NCBI RefSeq assembly: GCF_020447105.2
Contig: NZ_CP096184.1
Span: 2,046,001 to 2,110,000 of the forward strand
Reading direction: 5' to 3'
DNA from: Demequina sp. TMPB413
Lineage (GTDB): Bacteria > Actinomycetota > Actinomycetes > Actinomycetales > Demequinaceae
DNA length: 64,000 bases
Position numbers and translations under genes: made by a program. Shown piece after piece: positions 18,047 through 27,635 of this stretch. Under the pieces are notes generated by a model, which was given only the letters and a program-made list of their open reading frames with translations, did not search any database and was not told the origin of the DNA. The first letter of the stretch is position 1. Every line of letters starts with the position of its first letter.

Positions 18047-19429
18047 ATGACTCTTCATCACCAGCACTTTGACACCATCGTCATCGGCGGCGGCCAGGCC
18101 GGGCCCTCCCTCGCATCCAAGCTCGATGCGGCAGGAGAGAAGGTGGCCGTCTTCCAAGAGGGCCCCTTCGGCGGCACGTGCCTCAACGACGGTTGCCGCC
18201 CCACCAAGGCGCTGCGGGCAAGCGCCCACGCGGCGCACGCTGCCCGCACCGCCGCTCGCTACGGCGTCCATGTCGAGGGCGTCACCGTCAATGTGGGAGA
18301 GGCGATCGATCGCAAGGACGGACTCATCGGCGCATGGCGAGACGGAGCGACCGACTACTACGAGAACCACGACACCATCAGCTATGTCACGGCCAGGGCG
18401 CGTCTCGACGGCAAGGAGGGCGACCACTATCGCGTCACGTTTGACGGCACCACCGTCACCGCGCCGCGCATCGTGCTCAATCCAGGTGCGCGCTCGGTCC
18501 CGCCTCCGATCGAGGGTCTCGGTTCCATTGACTATCTCGACCACCACACGCTGCTCGACCTCAAGGAGGCGCCAGGCCACCTCATCGTCATTGGCGGCTC
18601 GTACATCGGGCTCGAACTGGGCCAAGTGTGGGCGCGGTTCGGCTCGCGCGTCACCATCCTTGAGCAAGGCGACCACGTCATCGCCCGCGAAGACCACGAC
18701 GTTTCCGATGCCGTCGCGCAGATGCTTCGCGACGAGGGTCTCGACGTGGGTACTGGCGTGCAGATTGAGAGCGTCGAGCCCGACGGCGAGGGCGTCGTCG
18801 TGGTGCTGGCTGCCGGAGAGCGGCTCGCAGGCGACCGCGTGCTGGTGGCTGCTGGGCGCATTCCCAATAGCGACGACCTTGGGCTCGCCACCGTGGGAGT
18901 CGAGACCGACGACCGTGGCTACATCACGACGGATGAGCACTTCCTCACTTCTGCACCCGGCATCTACGCGCTGGGTGACGTCAACGGGCGTGGCGCCTTC
19001 ACCCACACCAGCTATCAAGACCACGAGATCCTCGCCGACCACCTCGCCGGCGGCGACCGGTCGGTGAAGGGCAGGATCGCGACGTACGCGCTGTTCACCG
19101 ATCCCCCGCTGGGGCGTGTGGGGCTCACGGAACAGCAAGCTCGCGATGCGTACCCGAACGTATCCGTCGCCAATTACGAGATGGCCTCAGTGACCCGAGC
19201 AGCGCTCGATGGCATCAGCCCTGGACTGGTGCGCTTAGTGGTAGACGCCGACGCCGACAGGCTGCTGGGAGCCGCGGTCTTTGGCCTGCACGGTGACGAG
19301 GTGATTCACGCACTCTCGCTCCTCATGCATGTGGACGGCCCTGCTTCTGCGCTCGCCACGTGGCTCGCCATCCACCCCACAGTGGCCGAGTTCTTGCCCA
19401 CGATCTATGGCGGCTTGGAGTCCTCTTAA
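18047..19429 (+). CDS. FAD-dependent pyridine nucleotide-disulfide oxidoreductase (lipoamide dehydrogenase / mercuric reductase-like)
   Basis: Flavoenzyme of 460 residues. Order: FAD-binding GGGQAG (14-19), redox-active disulfide GGTCLNDGCRPTKA (Cys45, Cys50), NAD(P)-binding GGSYIGLELGQ (about 180-190), second FAD motif YALGDVNGRGAFTHTSY (about 307-323), and a dimerisation domain with the catalytic-base region IHPTVAEF (His443). The disulfide motif and C-terminal His are intact, so it should reduce a disulfide with NAD(P)H. The substrate is unclear: no lipoyl-complex genes are nearby and the N-terminal metal-binding part of MerA is absent. Confidence 0.85.
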   Translation: MTLHHQHFDTIVIGGGQAGPSLASKLDAAGEKVAVFQEGPFGGTCLNDGCRPTKALRASAHAAHAARTAARYGVHVEGVTVNVGEAIDRKDGLIGAWRDGATDYYENHDTISYVTARARLDGKEGDHYRVTFDGTTVTAPRIVLNPGARSVPPPIEGLGSIDYLDHHTLLDLKEAPGHLIVIGGSYIGLELGQVWARFGSRVTILEQGDHVIAREDHDVSDAVAQMLRDEGLDVGTGVQIESVEPDGEGVVVVLAAGERLAGDRVLVAAGRIPNSDDLGLATVGVETDDRGYITTDEHFLTSAPGIYALGDVNGRGAFTHTSYQDHEILADHLAGGDRSVKGRIATYALFTDPPLGRVGLTEQQARDAYPNVSVANYEMASVTRAALDGISPGLVRLVVDADADRLLGAAVFGLHGDEVIHALSLLMHVDGPASALATWLAIHPTVAEFLPTIYGGLESS

Positions 19430-19450
19430 CACCGGCGGACTGCCGTTTCG

Positions 19451-20161
19451 CTACGCCGAGGTGACTGCAGCGTCGTCCGCGCGACGCCGACGAAGGTCGA
19501 GCCATCGCGACGCAGCCACCACGAGCCCGAGGGTCACCAAGCCGAGGCACGCGCCAGCGAGCACGTCCGTCACAAAGTGGTAGCCCAGATACAGCCTGCT
19601 GCCTCCGACAATCAGCACAATGACCACGGAGACGAGTCCCCACGCGGCGAGAGATCTGCGGCCGCGCCGACGCCGCCACAGGAGATAGGCCGTCACCAGC
19701 ACAAGGGTGGTGGCGCCAGTGGTGTGCCCCGAGGGAAACGAATAGGACGTCTCGAGGCCAGGGATCACCTGAAGATCGTCGGCAGGGCGCGGGCGAGCAA
19801 CCAGCATCTTGACCGTCATCGCGACCACCGTCGACATGACCATGGCGGCTGCAAGCAGGAAGGGATCTCGCCACGCCCTCGTGAGGCGCGCCCACACGAC
19901 ACATGCGACGCCTATGACAATGGGCAAGATCACGGGCCCGAAGGCATTGGTGATCACTGTGAGCGTGGTGGTGAGCCAAGGGGTACGGATCTCGATCAAC
20001 CAGTCAAGCGCCGGTTGATCGACTAGGTAGATGTCCTCTCTCTCGAGGAACTGATCGAGCACCCCAACGAAGGCCCACACGCCCGCCGCGGTGAGCGCGA
20101 GACCGGGGAGAACTGCCCGCATCACCGGCGACGTGAGACGGTCGATGAGGTCAACAATCAT
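19451..20161 (-). CDS. PAP2-family membrane phosphatase
   Basis: Membrane protein of 236 residues with about six helices. The three PAP2 phosphatase motifs are present: KMLVARPRP (C1), PSGHTT (C2, catalytic His) and [13 protein letters not shown] (C3, nucleophile His). Such enzymes dephosphorylate lipid phosphates, for example undecaprenyl pyrophosphate or phosphatidic acid, on the outer membrane face. The Arg-rich stretch [10 protein letters not shown] marks a cytoplasmic loop. TAGGCT lies six bases before the ATG with no ribosome binding site, so the mRNA is probably leaderless. It faces the oxidoreductase gene with a 21-base gap. Confidence 0.9.
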   Translation of the reverse strand: MIVDLIDRLTSPVMRAVLPGLALTAAGVWAFVGVLDQFLEREDIYLVDQPALDWLIEIRTPWLTTTLTVITNAFGPVILPIVIGVACVVWARLTRAWRDPFLLAAAMVMSTVVAMTVKMLVARPRPADDLQVIPGLETSYSFPSGHTTGATTLVLVTAYLLWRRRRGRRSLAAWGLVSVVIVLIVGGSRLYLGYHFVTDVLAGACLGLVTLGLVVAASRWLDLRRRRADDAAVTSA

Positions 20162-20167
20162 CTGACC

Positions 20168-20173
20168 AGCCTA
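20168..20173 (-). promoter_or_regulatory. -10 box (TAGGCT) of the PAP2 gene, leaderless
   Basis: On the minus strand the order is TAGGCT-GGTCAG-ATG, which puts the transcription start at the start codon. I see no clear -35. Confidence 0.5.
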
Positions 20174-20349
20174 AGCGAGGCCACACCGACGAGCCCGGCT
20201 ATACCCATGCCGACGCCCGTTCCGCTTGGCTCTGGACGGCCGGTCCGTATGCCATCGGTCGCCCGAGGATGGCACCGGCGGCGCACACATGCGTGAACGT
20301 CTGCCAAAGACGCTCGCCACCATGCTCGCCGTCATGCCACGATGGGTCC

Positions 20350-22662
20350 ATGTCCTTCGACCCTCAGTTACCCGCCAACGCAGGCCAGCAAGCCTCCCAG
20401 CCCGGCGGCGAGGTGCAGCCCGAGGAAGAGCACTTCCCCCGCCCGGCGGATCCCACCACGGAGGCGCTCACCTTGGTGGAGTCAGAAGAGACCTTTCCCG
20501 TGCCGATGCTCCCCCACCCCATCGAGCCGAGCCACGGCGCCCCGGAGGGGCTGCCAGAAGACCGCTTCCTCGACAGGGAACTGAGCTGGCTGGCCTTCAA
20601 CGAACGCGTGCTGGAACTCGCTGAAGACGAGTCGACTCCGCTGCTGGAGCGCGCACGCTTTCTCGCGATCTTCGCCTCCAACCTTGACGAGTTCTTCATG
20701 GTGCGGGTGGCGGGGCTGAAGCGGCGCATCGCGGCGGGCTTCGCGGTGCCGAGCGCGACGGGATTGAGCGCGACCAGGCTGGTCGAGCTGCTCACAGAGA
20801 ACGCCCACGAATTGATGGACAGGCACGCGGCCGTGTTCCACGACCAGTTGCGCCCCGCCCTTGCCTCTGAAGGCATCACGCTGGTGCGCCACGACGACCT
20901 CGAGGAGCCCGAGCGGGGACGACTGCGCAAACTGTTCCGCTCCGACATCTTCCCGGTGCTGACCCCGCTCGCGGTGGACCCTGCCCACCCGTTCCCTTAC
21001 ATTTCCGGCCTGTCGCTCAACTTGGCGGTCGAGATCAGGGACCCCGACACTGGCAAGGACTTCTTTGCCCGCGTGAAGGTCCCCGAGACCCTGCCGCGGT
21101 TCCTCAGCGTCGACGCCAAAGGCAAGGCTTCTCAGGTCACCGACGCCTCGGTGTTGTCGGACGAGCCCCGCAGCTTTGTCCCGCTAGAAGAGGTGATCGG
21201 CGCTCACCTCGACTACCTGTTCCCCGGCATGGAAGTGGTGGATCACTACACCTTCAGGGTCACTCGCAACGAGGACGTTGAGGTCGAAGAAGACGACGCC
21301 GAGAACCTGCTGAAGGCGATGGAGCGCGAGCTCTTGAGGCGGCGCTTCGGCCCAGCGGTGCGCCTCGAGGTCGCCGAGGACTTGAGCCCCAAGGTGCGCG
21401 AGCTACTGGTGCGCGAACTCGGCATCTCGGACTCCGACGTCTACCAGCTCCCTGCCCCTTTGGACCTGAGGGGGCTCGACGTGATCGCGGACCTCGACCG
21501 CCCTCGCCTTCAGTTCCCGGCCTTCAGGCCCACCACTCACCACAAACTGGCTCCCGTGGAGACGGCAGACGAGCAGAACGTGTTCCAGGCGCTCAGCCGC
21601 TCGGACGTGTTGCTTCACCACCCGTACGACTCCTTCTCCACGTCAGTGCAGGCATTTGTGGCGCAAGCAGCGGTCGACCCCAAGGTGCTCGCCATCAAGC
21701 AGACGCTGTACCGCACGTCCGGGGACTCGCCAATTGTCGACGCCCTGATCGAGGCGGCGCGCAACGGCAAGCAGGTGCTGGCGCTGGTGGAAATCAAGGC
21801 CAGGTTCGACGAACAGCGCAACATCTCGTGGGCACGCAAGCTCGAACAGGCAGGCGTGCACGTGGTGTACGGCCTGGTGGGTCTCAAGACCCACTGCAAG
21901 TTGCTGCTGGTGGTCCGCCAAGAGGACGACGGCCTGCACCGCTATTGCCACATCGGCACCGGCAACTATCACCCGCGCACCGCACGGCTGTACGAGGACT
22001 ACGGACTGCTCACCAAGGACCCCGACGTCGGCTCCGACCTCACCAAGCTCTTCAACCAGCTCTCCGGCTATGCGCCGAAGGCCAAGTTCCGCCGGCTCCT
22101 GGTCGCACCCACCTCGGTGCGCGCGGGGCTGATCGATCTGATCGACGCTCAAGCCGATCGCGCCCGCGAGGGCAGGGAGGCGTGGGTCAAGTTCAAGGTC
22201 AACTCTGTGGTCGACGAGAAGATCATCGACGCCCTCTACCGCGCGTCTCAGGCTGGCGTTCACGTGGACCTGGTGGTGCGCGGCATTTGCGCGATGAGGG
22301 CCGGGGTTCCTGGCCTCAGTGACAACATCAGAATCAGGTCAGTGCTCGGGCGATTCCTGGAGCACTCCAGGGTCTATGCGTTCCACGGCGAGGACGAACC
22401 GGTGGTCTACATCGGCTCTGCCGACCTGATGCACCGCAACCTTGACAGGCGCATCGAGGCGCTCATCTCCATTTCCGACGCCACGCAGCGTGAGTTGCTG
22501 ATCGAGAACATCGACCTGGCGATGGGCGACGACGTCGCGGCGTGGGAGTTGGGCGCAGACGGCGAGTGGACCCGCTCGACATCGGGACCTGACGGCCCAC
22601 TACGCGACTTGCAGTCGATGTATATCGAGCGTCAGCCAGAGCGCAGGACTCGGCGCAAGTGA
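20350..22662 (+). CDS. ppk1: Polyphosphate kinase 1
   Basis: Enzyme of 770 residues that makes long-chain polyphosphate from ATP, reversibly. After a variable acidic N-terminus (1-60) come the family start [21 protein letters not shown] and [17 protein letters not shown], then the phospholipase-D-like catalytic domains. The histidine region [14 protein letters not shown] and [20 protein letters not shown] is intact and includes the phospho-accepting His. The C-terminus has [15 protein letters not shown] and [18 protein letters not shown] 20350 is chosen because CACGAT lies six bases upstream and earlier codons lack family similarity, though the frame is open back to 20269. It overlaps mutT1 by GTGA. 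Confidence 0.96.
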   Translation: MSFDPQLPANAGQQASQPGGEVQPEEEHFPRPADPTTEALTLVESEETFPVPMLPHPIEPSHGAPEGLPEDRFLDRELSWLAFNERVLELAEDESTPLLERARFLAIFASNLDEFFMVRVAGLKRRIAAGFAVPSATGLSATRLVELLTENAHELMDRHAAVFHDQLRPALASEGITLVRHDDLEEPERGRLRKLFRSDIFPVLTPLAVDPAHPFPYISGLSLNLAVEIRDPDTGKDFFARVKVPETLPRFLSVDAKGKASQVTDASVLSDEPRSFVPLEEVIGAHLDYLFPGMEVVDHYTFRVTRNEDVEVEEDDAENLLKAMERELLRRRFGPAVRLEVAEDLSPKVRELLVRELGISDSDVYQLPAPLDLRGLDVIADLDRPRLQFPAFRPTTHHKLAPVETADEQNVFQALSRSDVLLHHPYDSFSTSVQAFVAQAAVDPKVLAIKQTLYRTSGDSPIVDALIEAARNGKQVLALVEIKARFDEQRNISWARKLEQAGVHVVYGLVGLKTHCKLLLVVRQEDDGLHRYCHIGTGNYHPRTARLYEDYGLLTKDPDVGSDLTKLFNQLSGYAPKAKFRRLLVAPTSVRAGLIDLIDAQADRAREGREAWVKFKVNSVVDEKIIDALYRASQAGVHVDLVVRGICAMRAGVPGLSDNIRIRSVLGRFLEHSRVYAFHGEDEPVVYIGSADLMHRNLDRRIEALISISDATQRELLIENIDLAMGDDVAAWELGADGEWTRSTSGPDGPLRDLQSMYIERQPERRTRRK

Positions 22663-23633
22663 AGGTAGAGCCCACCGACGTCGTCCTGGCGGCTGGTGCC
22701 CTGGTGTGGCGCGTCCGCAAGGGCGAACTCCAAGTGCTCGCTGTGCATCGTCCCCGCTACGACGACTGGTCGTGGCCCAAGGGAAAACTTGACCTCGGCG
22801 AGACCCTGCCCGCCTGTGCGGTGCGGGAGGTCGCAGAAGAGACGGGCAAAGTCATCGAACTCGGGCAGCCTTTGCCGACGCTGAGGTACCCGATCGGCGG
22901 CGGCAAGGTCAAGATCGTTCGCTACTGGGCGGCGCACGTCATCTCCCCTGACACTCCCGCAGCAATCGCCCGCGAGGCGGTCAAGGAGGCCTCCAAGAAC
23001 GAAATCGATAGCGTCAAGTGGCTCACGATCGAGGAAGCGCGCCACCTGATCACCTTTCACGACGACCTGCGGCCGCTTGAACGATTGATTGACGAACACG
23101 AGGCTGGCCGACTGCGCAGCCGGGTCCTCATCCTCACGCGCCATGCGCGCGCCAAGCGCCGCAAGGCCTGGCCCGGCAAGGACATCGACCGCCCGCTCAC
23201 GAAGGCTGGCAGGGAGCGGGCCCAGGCACTCGTGGGCCTGTTCGCGGCCTTCGGCGCATCCAAGATCACGTCCTCGCCGGCGGCCCGCTGTCGCCAGACC
23301 CTTGAGCCGTATGCCGAAGCGGCAGGCCTGCCAATGAGCACCATCGCATCCTTCACCGAGCCAGCTCACGCCAAGCGGCCGGAGAAGACGGCCAAGGCGT
23401 TCGCCGCGCTGCTCGACAAGAAGCGTGATCGGGCCGTGAGTGTTCACCGGCCCACGTTGCCCACCATCGTCAAGGTGCTCAGGGAACACACCACGTCTAA
23501 GACGAGGGGGGCCCTGCCGAGGACGATGCCGTATCTACCGGCCGGGGGCGTGCTCATCGCGCACGTGGTCGACCGCGACGGTCAGCCACAAGTGATCGCC
23601 GTCGAGAGCCACTTGCTGAAGCCTGGTCTCTAG
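22659..23633 (+). CDS. mutT1: MutT1-like Nudix hydrolase fused to a histidine phosphatase domain
   Basis: Protein of 324 residues. The N-terminal Nudix domain has a complete Nudix box at residues 42-64 (G-x5-E-x7-REVAEETG). The C-terminal half, from about 133, is a histidine-phosphatase domain starting with [14 protein letters not shown] and [14 protein letters not shown]. This matches mycobacterial MutT1, which breaks down 8-oxo-GTP and dinucleoside polyphosphates such as Ap4A. The GTG start overlaps the ppk1 stop (GTGA), so it is translated with polyphosphate kinase. ppk and mutT1 are also neighbours in mycobacteria, supporting a real link. Confidence 0.92.
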   Translation: MKVEPTDVVLAAGALVWRVRKGELQVLAVHRPRYDDWSWPKGKLDLGETLPACAVREVAEETGKVIELGQPLPTLRYPIGGGKVKIVRYWAAHVISPDTPAAIAREAVKEASKNEIDSVKWLTIEEARHLITFHDDLRPLERLIDEHEAGRLRSRVLILTRHARAKRRKAWPGKDIDRPLTKAGRERAQALVGLFAAFGASKITSSPAARCRQTLEPYAEAAGLPMSTIASFTEPAHAKRPEKTAKAFAALLDKKRDRAVSVHRPTLPTIVKVLREHTTSKTRGALPRTMPYLPAGGVLIAHVVDRDGQPQVIAVESHLLKPGL

Positions 23634-23698
23634 CAGGGCAATCGGCGCTGGGCTGGTGGCACGCGGCCCTGAGGGCAGAGAAGAAGCGCCGGACCGGG

Positions 23699-23735
23699 AG
23701 CGCCAGACGGCGCTTAGGCCGCTCTAGGCGGCTGG
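23699..23735. terminator. Paired small hairpins between convergent genes
   Basis: AGCGCC-AGAC-GGCGCT (23699-23714) and GCCGC-TCTA-GGCGGC just after it can fold as two short GC stems. They stand between mutT1 and the convergent unknown gene and may end both transcripts, but no U-tract follows. Nothing else is seen in 23634-23857. Confidence 0.35.
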
Positions 23736-23857
23736 TGTTGGAGCCCGGGGCTGCCACGGTCCGACGCCTCCCTAACGATACTGCGGGATAGCTTCTCGCG
23801 AGTCAAGTCAGTGACGAAGACGACACGGTACGCGAGCCCATCGCGGCGCAGAAAGAG

Positions 23858-24490
23858 TCAGTCGAGCTTCTCTTCGCGCCACAGCGCCGCGGAGCGTTCG
23901 AGCTCTTCTCCCGTGCGCAGTAGCTGAGCCGCGCGCACCGTCGCCTCGTGGGCGCGAGCGTCGGCGTGACCCTCGTCCGACTGTGCCTCGAAGGCGGCGC
24001 CCGTCGCGACCACGCGGCAGAAGGCCCCTGCCCGCTCAAGTGCTACGGCCAGGTCGCCAGAGAACACCCCCGACAGGATCAGGTCGGCAAGTGTGCGCAC
24101 CTCGTCCGGACCTGGAGGATCCTCGACGCCAGCGATCGCGTGGCGCACGTGAGCGGCATGCACGCCGTGGTGGTAGGAGCGGGCGACCGACTCGGCGGAG
24201 AACTTCACCCATTCGCGCAGCATGTAGATGCGCCACAACGCTCCTGGCAAAGTGTGCGGCTCGGCCTTCGACCACATCATGGCGACGGTGTCGATGCCTT
24301 CCTCGTCCACGAGCCTGATCAGCCGCGCTGTCACCTCAGGGTCGCGCAAGAGGCGGGCCTGGGCCACGAGAGCCGCGGCAGACTCGTGCGCCACCAGCGC
24401 GCGGTCCAAGGGGTCGATGTCCCCCTCGATCTGCTCGGCTTCCTCCATGTCGAGCATCGCCGGGCGGCGGTACCGTCGTTGTTCCACCAC
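23858..24490 (-). CDS. Conserved hypothetical protein, all-helical
   Basis: Soluble protein of 210 residues, almost entirely helical and rich in Ala, Glu and Arg. The middle carries a striking segment LPGALWRIYMLREWVKF, followed by EDPPGPDEVRTLADLILSGVFSGDLAVALERAGAFCRVVATG. I recall similar proteins in other actinomycetes without a known function, but cannot name a domain. It begins directly after the msrB stop (GTG 24490 or 24487), so the two form an operon. There is no signal peptide, membrane helix or metal motif. A role with msrB is only a guess. Confidence 0.7.
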   Translation of the reverse strand: MVEQRRYRRPAMLDMEEAEQIEGDIDPLDRALVAHESAAALVAQARLLRDPEVTARLIRLVDEEGIDTVAMMWSKAEPHTLPGALWRIYMLREWVKFSAESVARSYHHGVHAAHVRHAIAGVEDPPGPDEVRTLADLILSGVFSGDLAVALERAGAFCRVVATGAAFEAQSDEGHADARAHEATVRAAQLLRTGEELERSAALWREEKLD

Positions 24491-24907
24491 TTAGTCGGCC
24501 TCGCCGGGCTCGGCATCGTCAAAGGTCAACGACACCGAGTTGATGCAGAAGCGGTTTCCAGTGGGAGTCTGCGGTGCGTCGGGGAACACGTGTCCCAAGT
24601 GGGAGTCGCACGCGGCGCAGCGCGCCTCAACCCTCACCATGCCGAGGCTGCGGTCCTCTTCGAGGGTCACCGCGTCGTTCTCGGCCTCGAAGAAGCTGGG
24701 CCAGCCGCAGTGCGAGTCGAACTTGGTGTCTGAACGGAACAGCTCCGCCTGACACGCCCTGCACCGATAGACGCCCTCGCGCTTCTCTTCCAGCAGTTCG
24801 CCGGTCCAGGGGCGCTCGGTTGCGGCCTCTCGCAACACCTTGTACTCGAAGTCCCCGAGCTGGGCACGCCATTCGGCGTCGGTCTTCACGATCTTGTTGG
24901 GTGACAT
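24491..24907 (-). CDS. msrB: Peptide methionine-(R)-S-oxide reductase
   Basis: MsrB of 138 residues, which repairs oxidised methionine (R-sulfoxide) in proteins. Visible: the zinc-binding pairs CRAC (about 50) and CAAC (about 97), the motif HCGWPSFFE, and the catalytic RFCINSVSL near the C-terminus. ATG 24907 is chosen over GTG 24913 because AGGAG lies seven bases before the ATG but abuts the GTG. The unknown helical gene follows with no gap. Confidence 0.95.
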   Translation of the reverse strand: MSPNKIVKTDAEWRAQLGDFEYKVLREAATERPWTGELLEEKREGVYRCRACQAELFRSDTKFDSHCGWPSFFEAENDAVTLEEDRSLGMVRVEARCAACDSHLGHVFPDAPQTPTGNRFCINSVSLTFDDAEPGEAD

Positions 24908-25046
24908 TGCCACTCCTTCCGTGACTCACGCTAGCGGGCCGCACGGAGCCATCTCGACAAAGTCATCGGGAGGCCGAGCCGGGCCTGGCGCGGCGCCACA
25001 CGGCCGCGCGCCCGCCAGAGTGCGAGACCCACGGGAAGAGAGCGCA

Positions 25047-25083
25047 GGCGCCCAACTCCGAGGGGGGGTTGGAGCTGGGCGCC
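25047..25083. other. Strong hairpin in the 340-bp gap between msrB and azlC
   Basis: GGCGCCCAACTCC (25047-25059) pairs with GGAGCTGGGCGCC (25071-25083), a 13-bp stem with one mismatch and an 11-base loop with G7. No T-run follows on either strand. It lies 165 bp before azlC and 140 bp before msrB and could be an upstream regulatory RNA structure or a terminator of an unseen transcript. The rest of 24908-25247 shows no gene. Confidence 0.4.
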
Positions 25084-25247
25084 GCACTGACATCTCCCCG
25101 TGAGGCTCGCGCCTTGGCGGGTACATCGATCCCAACGACGAAGACAGGCTTCTTGTTCCCGGCGTTCCAAGCATTCTTGAACCGGGTTCTCACACGGGTT
25201 CGAGGCTCCAGCCTGGCGGTGTCATCCGTGCATGCCAGACTGGCCCG

Positions 25248-26087
25248 GTGACACCCCAACGGCCCGACTCTTTCTCGGGGGACCGCGACGGCGGTGCGGC
25301 CAACGGCGGCCCCATTCTCGGCATAGGCCGCCTTCAATGGGCCGACGCTTGGGCGGGGTTGAAGGCGATCGCGCCGCTCATGCCGGGTTCCGCCGCGTTC
25401 GGTCTTGCCTTCGGCGCGCTGGTGCCCGTCGCCGGCATCAATCCGTGGACGGGCCTGTACGCGTCGGTGTCCGTCGTGGCTGGCGCCAGCCAGTTCTCCG
25501 TGGTCGAGTCCGTGCGCGCGAATGCGCCGGCCGTCATCGCCGTGCTCACCGCGCTGATCATCAATGCGCGCTTTGCCCTCTACTCGGCGGCGCTCGGGCC
25601 CGTGTTCTCTGCCTTCCCACGCCGCTGGAAACTTGGCCTCGCGCACATCATGACGGACCAGGCCGCGGTGGTGGCGCTCCACCATGCCGACCGCTTCCCC
25701 GATCCCGTGCGGCGGCGCTGGTTCGTGGTGGGTGGCGCACTGCCGTTCGTGTTGGTGTGGATCGTCGGCACCTTGGTGGGGGTGCTCGCCGGTCCCGTCA
25801 TCCCCGAGTCCTGGCAGATCGGCTTCATCGTGCCGCTCATGTTCATCGCCGTGATGGTGCCCACTCTACGTCGCTCCGAGGACGTGGTCGCGCTCGCGGT
25901 CACCGGCGTGGTGGTGCTCGTGACGCGCGGCCTTCCTTACGGCCTGAACGTGATGGTGGGCATTGTGGTGGGCATCGTGGCCGGCACTGCGTGGGCGGAG
26001 TGGGCGGATGCACGCAGGCGCCGCCGCGGCGACTCGCCCGAGTCGGTGGCCGAGGCCGCCGAACACGAGGCGGAGGGCGGGCTATGA
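25248..26087 (+). CDS. azlC: AzlC-family branched-chain amino acid exporter subunit (copy 1)
   Basis: Membrane protein of 279 residues, the large subunit of an AzlCD/BrnFE-type exporter for branched-chain amino acids. Family segments: LMPGSAAFGLAFGALVPVAG, VVAGASQFSVVES, INARFALYSAALGPVF and ITR/VTRGLPYGLNVMVG near the end. The N-terminal 35 residues and C-terminal 25 are polar. The GTG start follows CAGACT by six bases, suggesting a leaderless mRNA. The stop overlaps the azlD ATG (ATGA). A second pair lies 0.5 kb downstream. Confidence 0.9.
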   Translation: MTPQRPDSFSGDRDGGAANGGPILGIGRLQWADAWAGLKAIAPLMPGSAAFGLAFGALVPVAGINPWTGLYASVSVVAGASQFSVVESVRANAPAVIAVLTALIINARFALYSAALGPVFSAFPRRWKLGLAHIMTDQAAVVALHHADRFPDPVRRRWFVVGGALPFVLVWIVGTLVGVLAGPVIPESWQIGFIVPLMFIAVMVPTLRRSEDVVALAVTGVVVLVTRGLPYGLNVMVGIVVGIVAGTAWAEWADARRRRRGDSPESVAEAAEHEAEGGL

Positions 26088-26398
26088 GAGTGTTCCTGAT
26101 CTTCACCGCAGTGGCCATCGGCACGTACATCATCCGCGTCTCCGGCATCGCTCTGCTCAGCGACCCCCAGAAGATTCCGCCGCGTGTGCGCAGGGCGTTG
26201 GGGCTCGTCGCCCCGACCGCGATGGGAGCGATCATCGTGAACGCCCTGTTCCTCGACGAGTCGGGCTGGCGCGAGTTCGGCGCCTGGCACATTGCGGCGG
26301 CGGTGGCCGTGGGGGTGGCGCTGTGGCGCCGGTCCGCCGGTTGGGCAATGTCCCTTGGCGCGGCAGCGTTCGCTCTGCTCCTGATCGCCGGCGTCTAG
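26084..26398 (+). CDS. azlD: AzlD-family small exporter subunit (copy 1)
   Basis: Membrane protein of 104 residues with three to four helices, the small partner of AzlC. The hallmark TYIIRVSGIALLS is at residues 14-26, followed by RRALGLVAPTAMGAIIVNALF. ATG 26084 overlaps the azlC stop by four bases, so the two are translated together. Confidence 0.88.
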   Translation: MRVFLIFTAVAIGTYIIRVSGIALLSDPQKIPPRVRRALGLVAPTAMGAIIVNALFLDESGWREFGAWHIAAAVAVGVALWRRSAGWAMSLGAAAFALLLIAGV

Positions 26399-26450
26399 CC
26401 AAAAGGTCCAACTGCTGGCAATGTGCCAGAACGAGAGGAAGGAACAACCA

Positions 26451-26798
26451 GTGGCTCAGTACTTGCTCACCGTCCACAACGACTACTCCGTGCCTCAGCC
26501 AAGCGAAGAGCGCATGCACGAGTTCCAAGCCGCCGTCGGTGCCTTCAACTCCATGCTGCGCGACACGGGCGCGTGGGTGTTTGCCGCGGGACTGGCCGAG
26601 CCGTCGTCGGCCGCAGTGGTGTCCTCCGAGGACGGCAAGACGCTCACTACCGCTGGCCCCTACGCCCAGACTTCCGAGCACGTCGGCGGCCTGTGGGTGG
26701 TCGAGACGGCCGACCTCAACGAGGCTCTGCGCCTTGGCGCTCAGGCTTCCGAAGCCTGCGGTGCACCTATCGAGGTGCGGCCATTGCTCGGTTCGTGA
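26451..26798 (+). CDS. YCII/DGPF-domain protein
   Basis: Protein of 115 residues related to the YCII / DGPF family of small dimeric alpha-beta barrels. Visible: QYLLTVHNDYSVPQP at the start, LRDTGAWVFAAGLAEPSSA in the middle and the family sequence TTAGPYAQTSEHVGGLWVVET, the local version of the DGPF motif. GTG 26451 has AGGAAGGA upstream; ATG 26421 would put that site inside the gene. These proteins often pair with ECF sigma factors, but none is seen here. It separates the two azlCD pairs and its role is unknown. Confidence 0.85.
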   Translation: MAQYLLTVHNDYSVPQPSEERMHEFQAAVGAFNSMLRDTGAWVFAAGLAEPSSAAVVSSEDGKTLTTAGPYAQTSEHVGGLWVVETADLNEALRLGAQASEACGAPIEVRPLLGS

Positions 26799-26864
26799 AC
26801 TCCGTCCCGCACTAGTCGTCAGGCGCCGGGCAAGACACGCGTGGAGGCGTGAAACACTGAGTCA

Positions 26865-27635
26865 GTGACGGAACGCGATGCCTTCTCCCTGCGCGTTCCC
26901 CGTCACCTCCGCCAGCAGTTCGCTGCGGGCGCGCGGGAGATGCTGCCGCTGTCAGTCGGCGGGGCCGTGTTCGGACTGGCTATGGGCGCGCTGATTGCCG
27001 CGTCGGGTATGCCGCTGTGGGCCGCTGGCATCGGCACCGTGCTCATCAACGCCGGCGCCGCTCAACTCGCTCTGATCGACCTGGTGGTGAAGGGCGCCCC
27101 CTGGATCATCATCCTGGCTACGGTTGCCGTGGTGCAGGCCCGCTTCGCGCTGTACTCCGCCGCGCTTGCCCCCGTGTACAAGGTGTTCCCGCGACGATGG
27201 CGGTTCGCGCTCGCATTCCTCCTCACGGACCAGGCCGCAGCCTTCGAGAAGCACTTCACGCCGCTCATTCCCGACCCGGTGCGGCGCCGCTGGTTCTTCC
27301 TTGGAGGGGCCTCGCTCTTTGCAGGGCTGGCGATCGTCGGCACGCTCGTGGGCATCCTCGTGGGTCCTGTCATCCCCGCTTCGTGGCAGATCGGGTTCAT
27401 CGTGCCACTGATGTTCTTGGCCATCATTTTGCGCACCGTGAGCGACAGGCCCGGCATCATGGCGGCCGTCATCGCGGCCGCCGTGGCCGTCATCAGCCGC
27501 GACCTCCCCTACGGCTCCAACGTGATCGTGGCGACGGTCGCAGGCATCGCGGTCACGCGACTCGTGGCACCGGCCTCTTGGTACAGAGGCGCGCCCACCG
27601 GCGAAGAGGCCGAGCCGCGGGAGGGGGCGCCGTGA
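26865..27635 (+). CDS. azlC: AzlC-family exporter subunit (copy 2)
   Basis: Membrane protein of 256 residues, clearly related to copy 1: ARFALYSAALAPVYKVFPRRW, IPDPVRRRWFFLGG and PASWQIGFIVPLMFLA align almost word for word. It differs in the first helices (NAGAAQLALIDLVV instead of GASQFSVVES), the part that should line the substrate path, so substrate range may differ. The GTG start overlaps nothing upstream, and the stop overlaps azlD copy 2 by GTGA. Confidence 0.88.
   Translation: MTERDAFSLRVPRHLRQQFAAGAREMLPLSVGGAVFGLAMGALIAASGMPLWAAGIGTVLINAGAAQLALIDLVVKGAPWIIILATVAVVQARFALYSAALAPVYKVFPRRWRFALAFLLTDQAAAFEKHFTPLIPDPVRRRWFFLGGASLFAGLAIVGTLVGILVGPVIPASWQIGFIVPLMFLAIILRTVSDRPGIMAAVIAAAVAVISRDLPYGSNVIVATVAGIAVTRLVAPASWYRGAPTGEEAEPREGAP

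Noticed and set aside
18023..19138. 371-residue minus-strand frame
   Set aside because: Shadow of the disulfide oxidoreductase with biased composition.
25232..26083. Arg-rich frame upstream of azlD
   Set aside because: It overlaps azlC in another frame; only the part from ATG 26084 is the AzlD protein.
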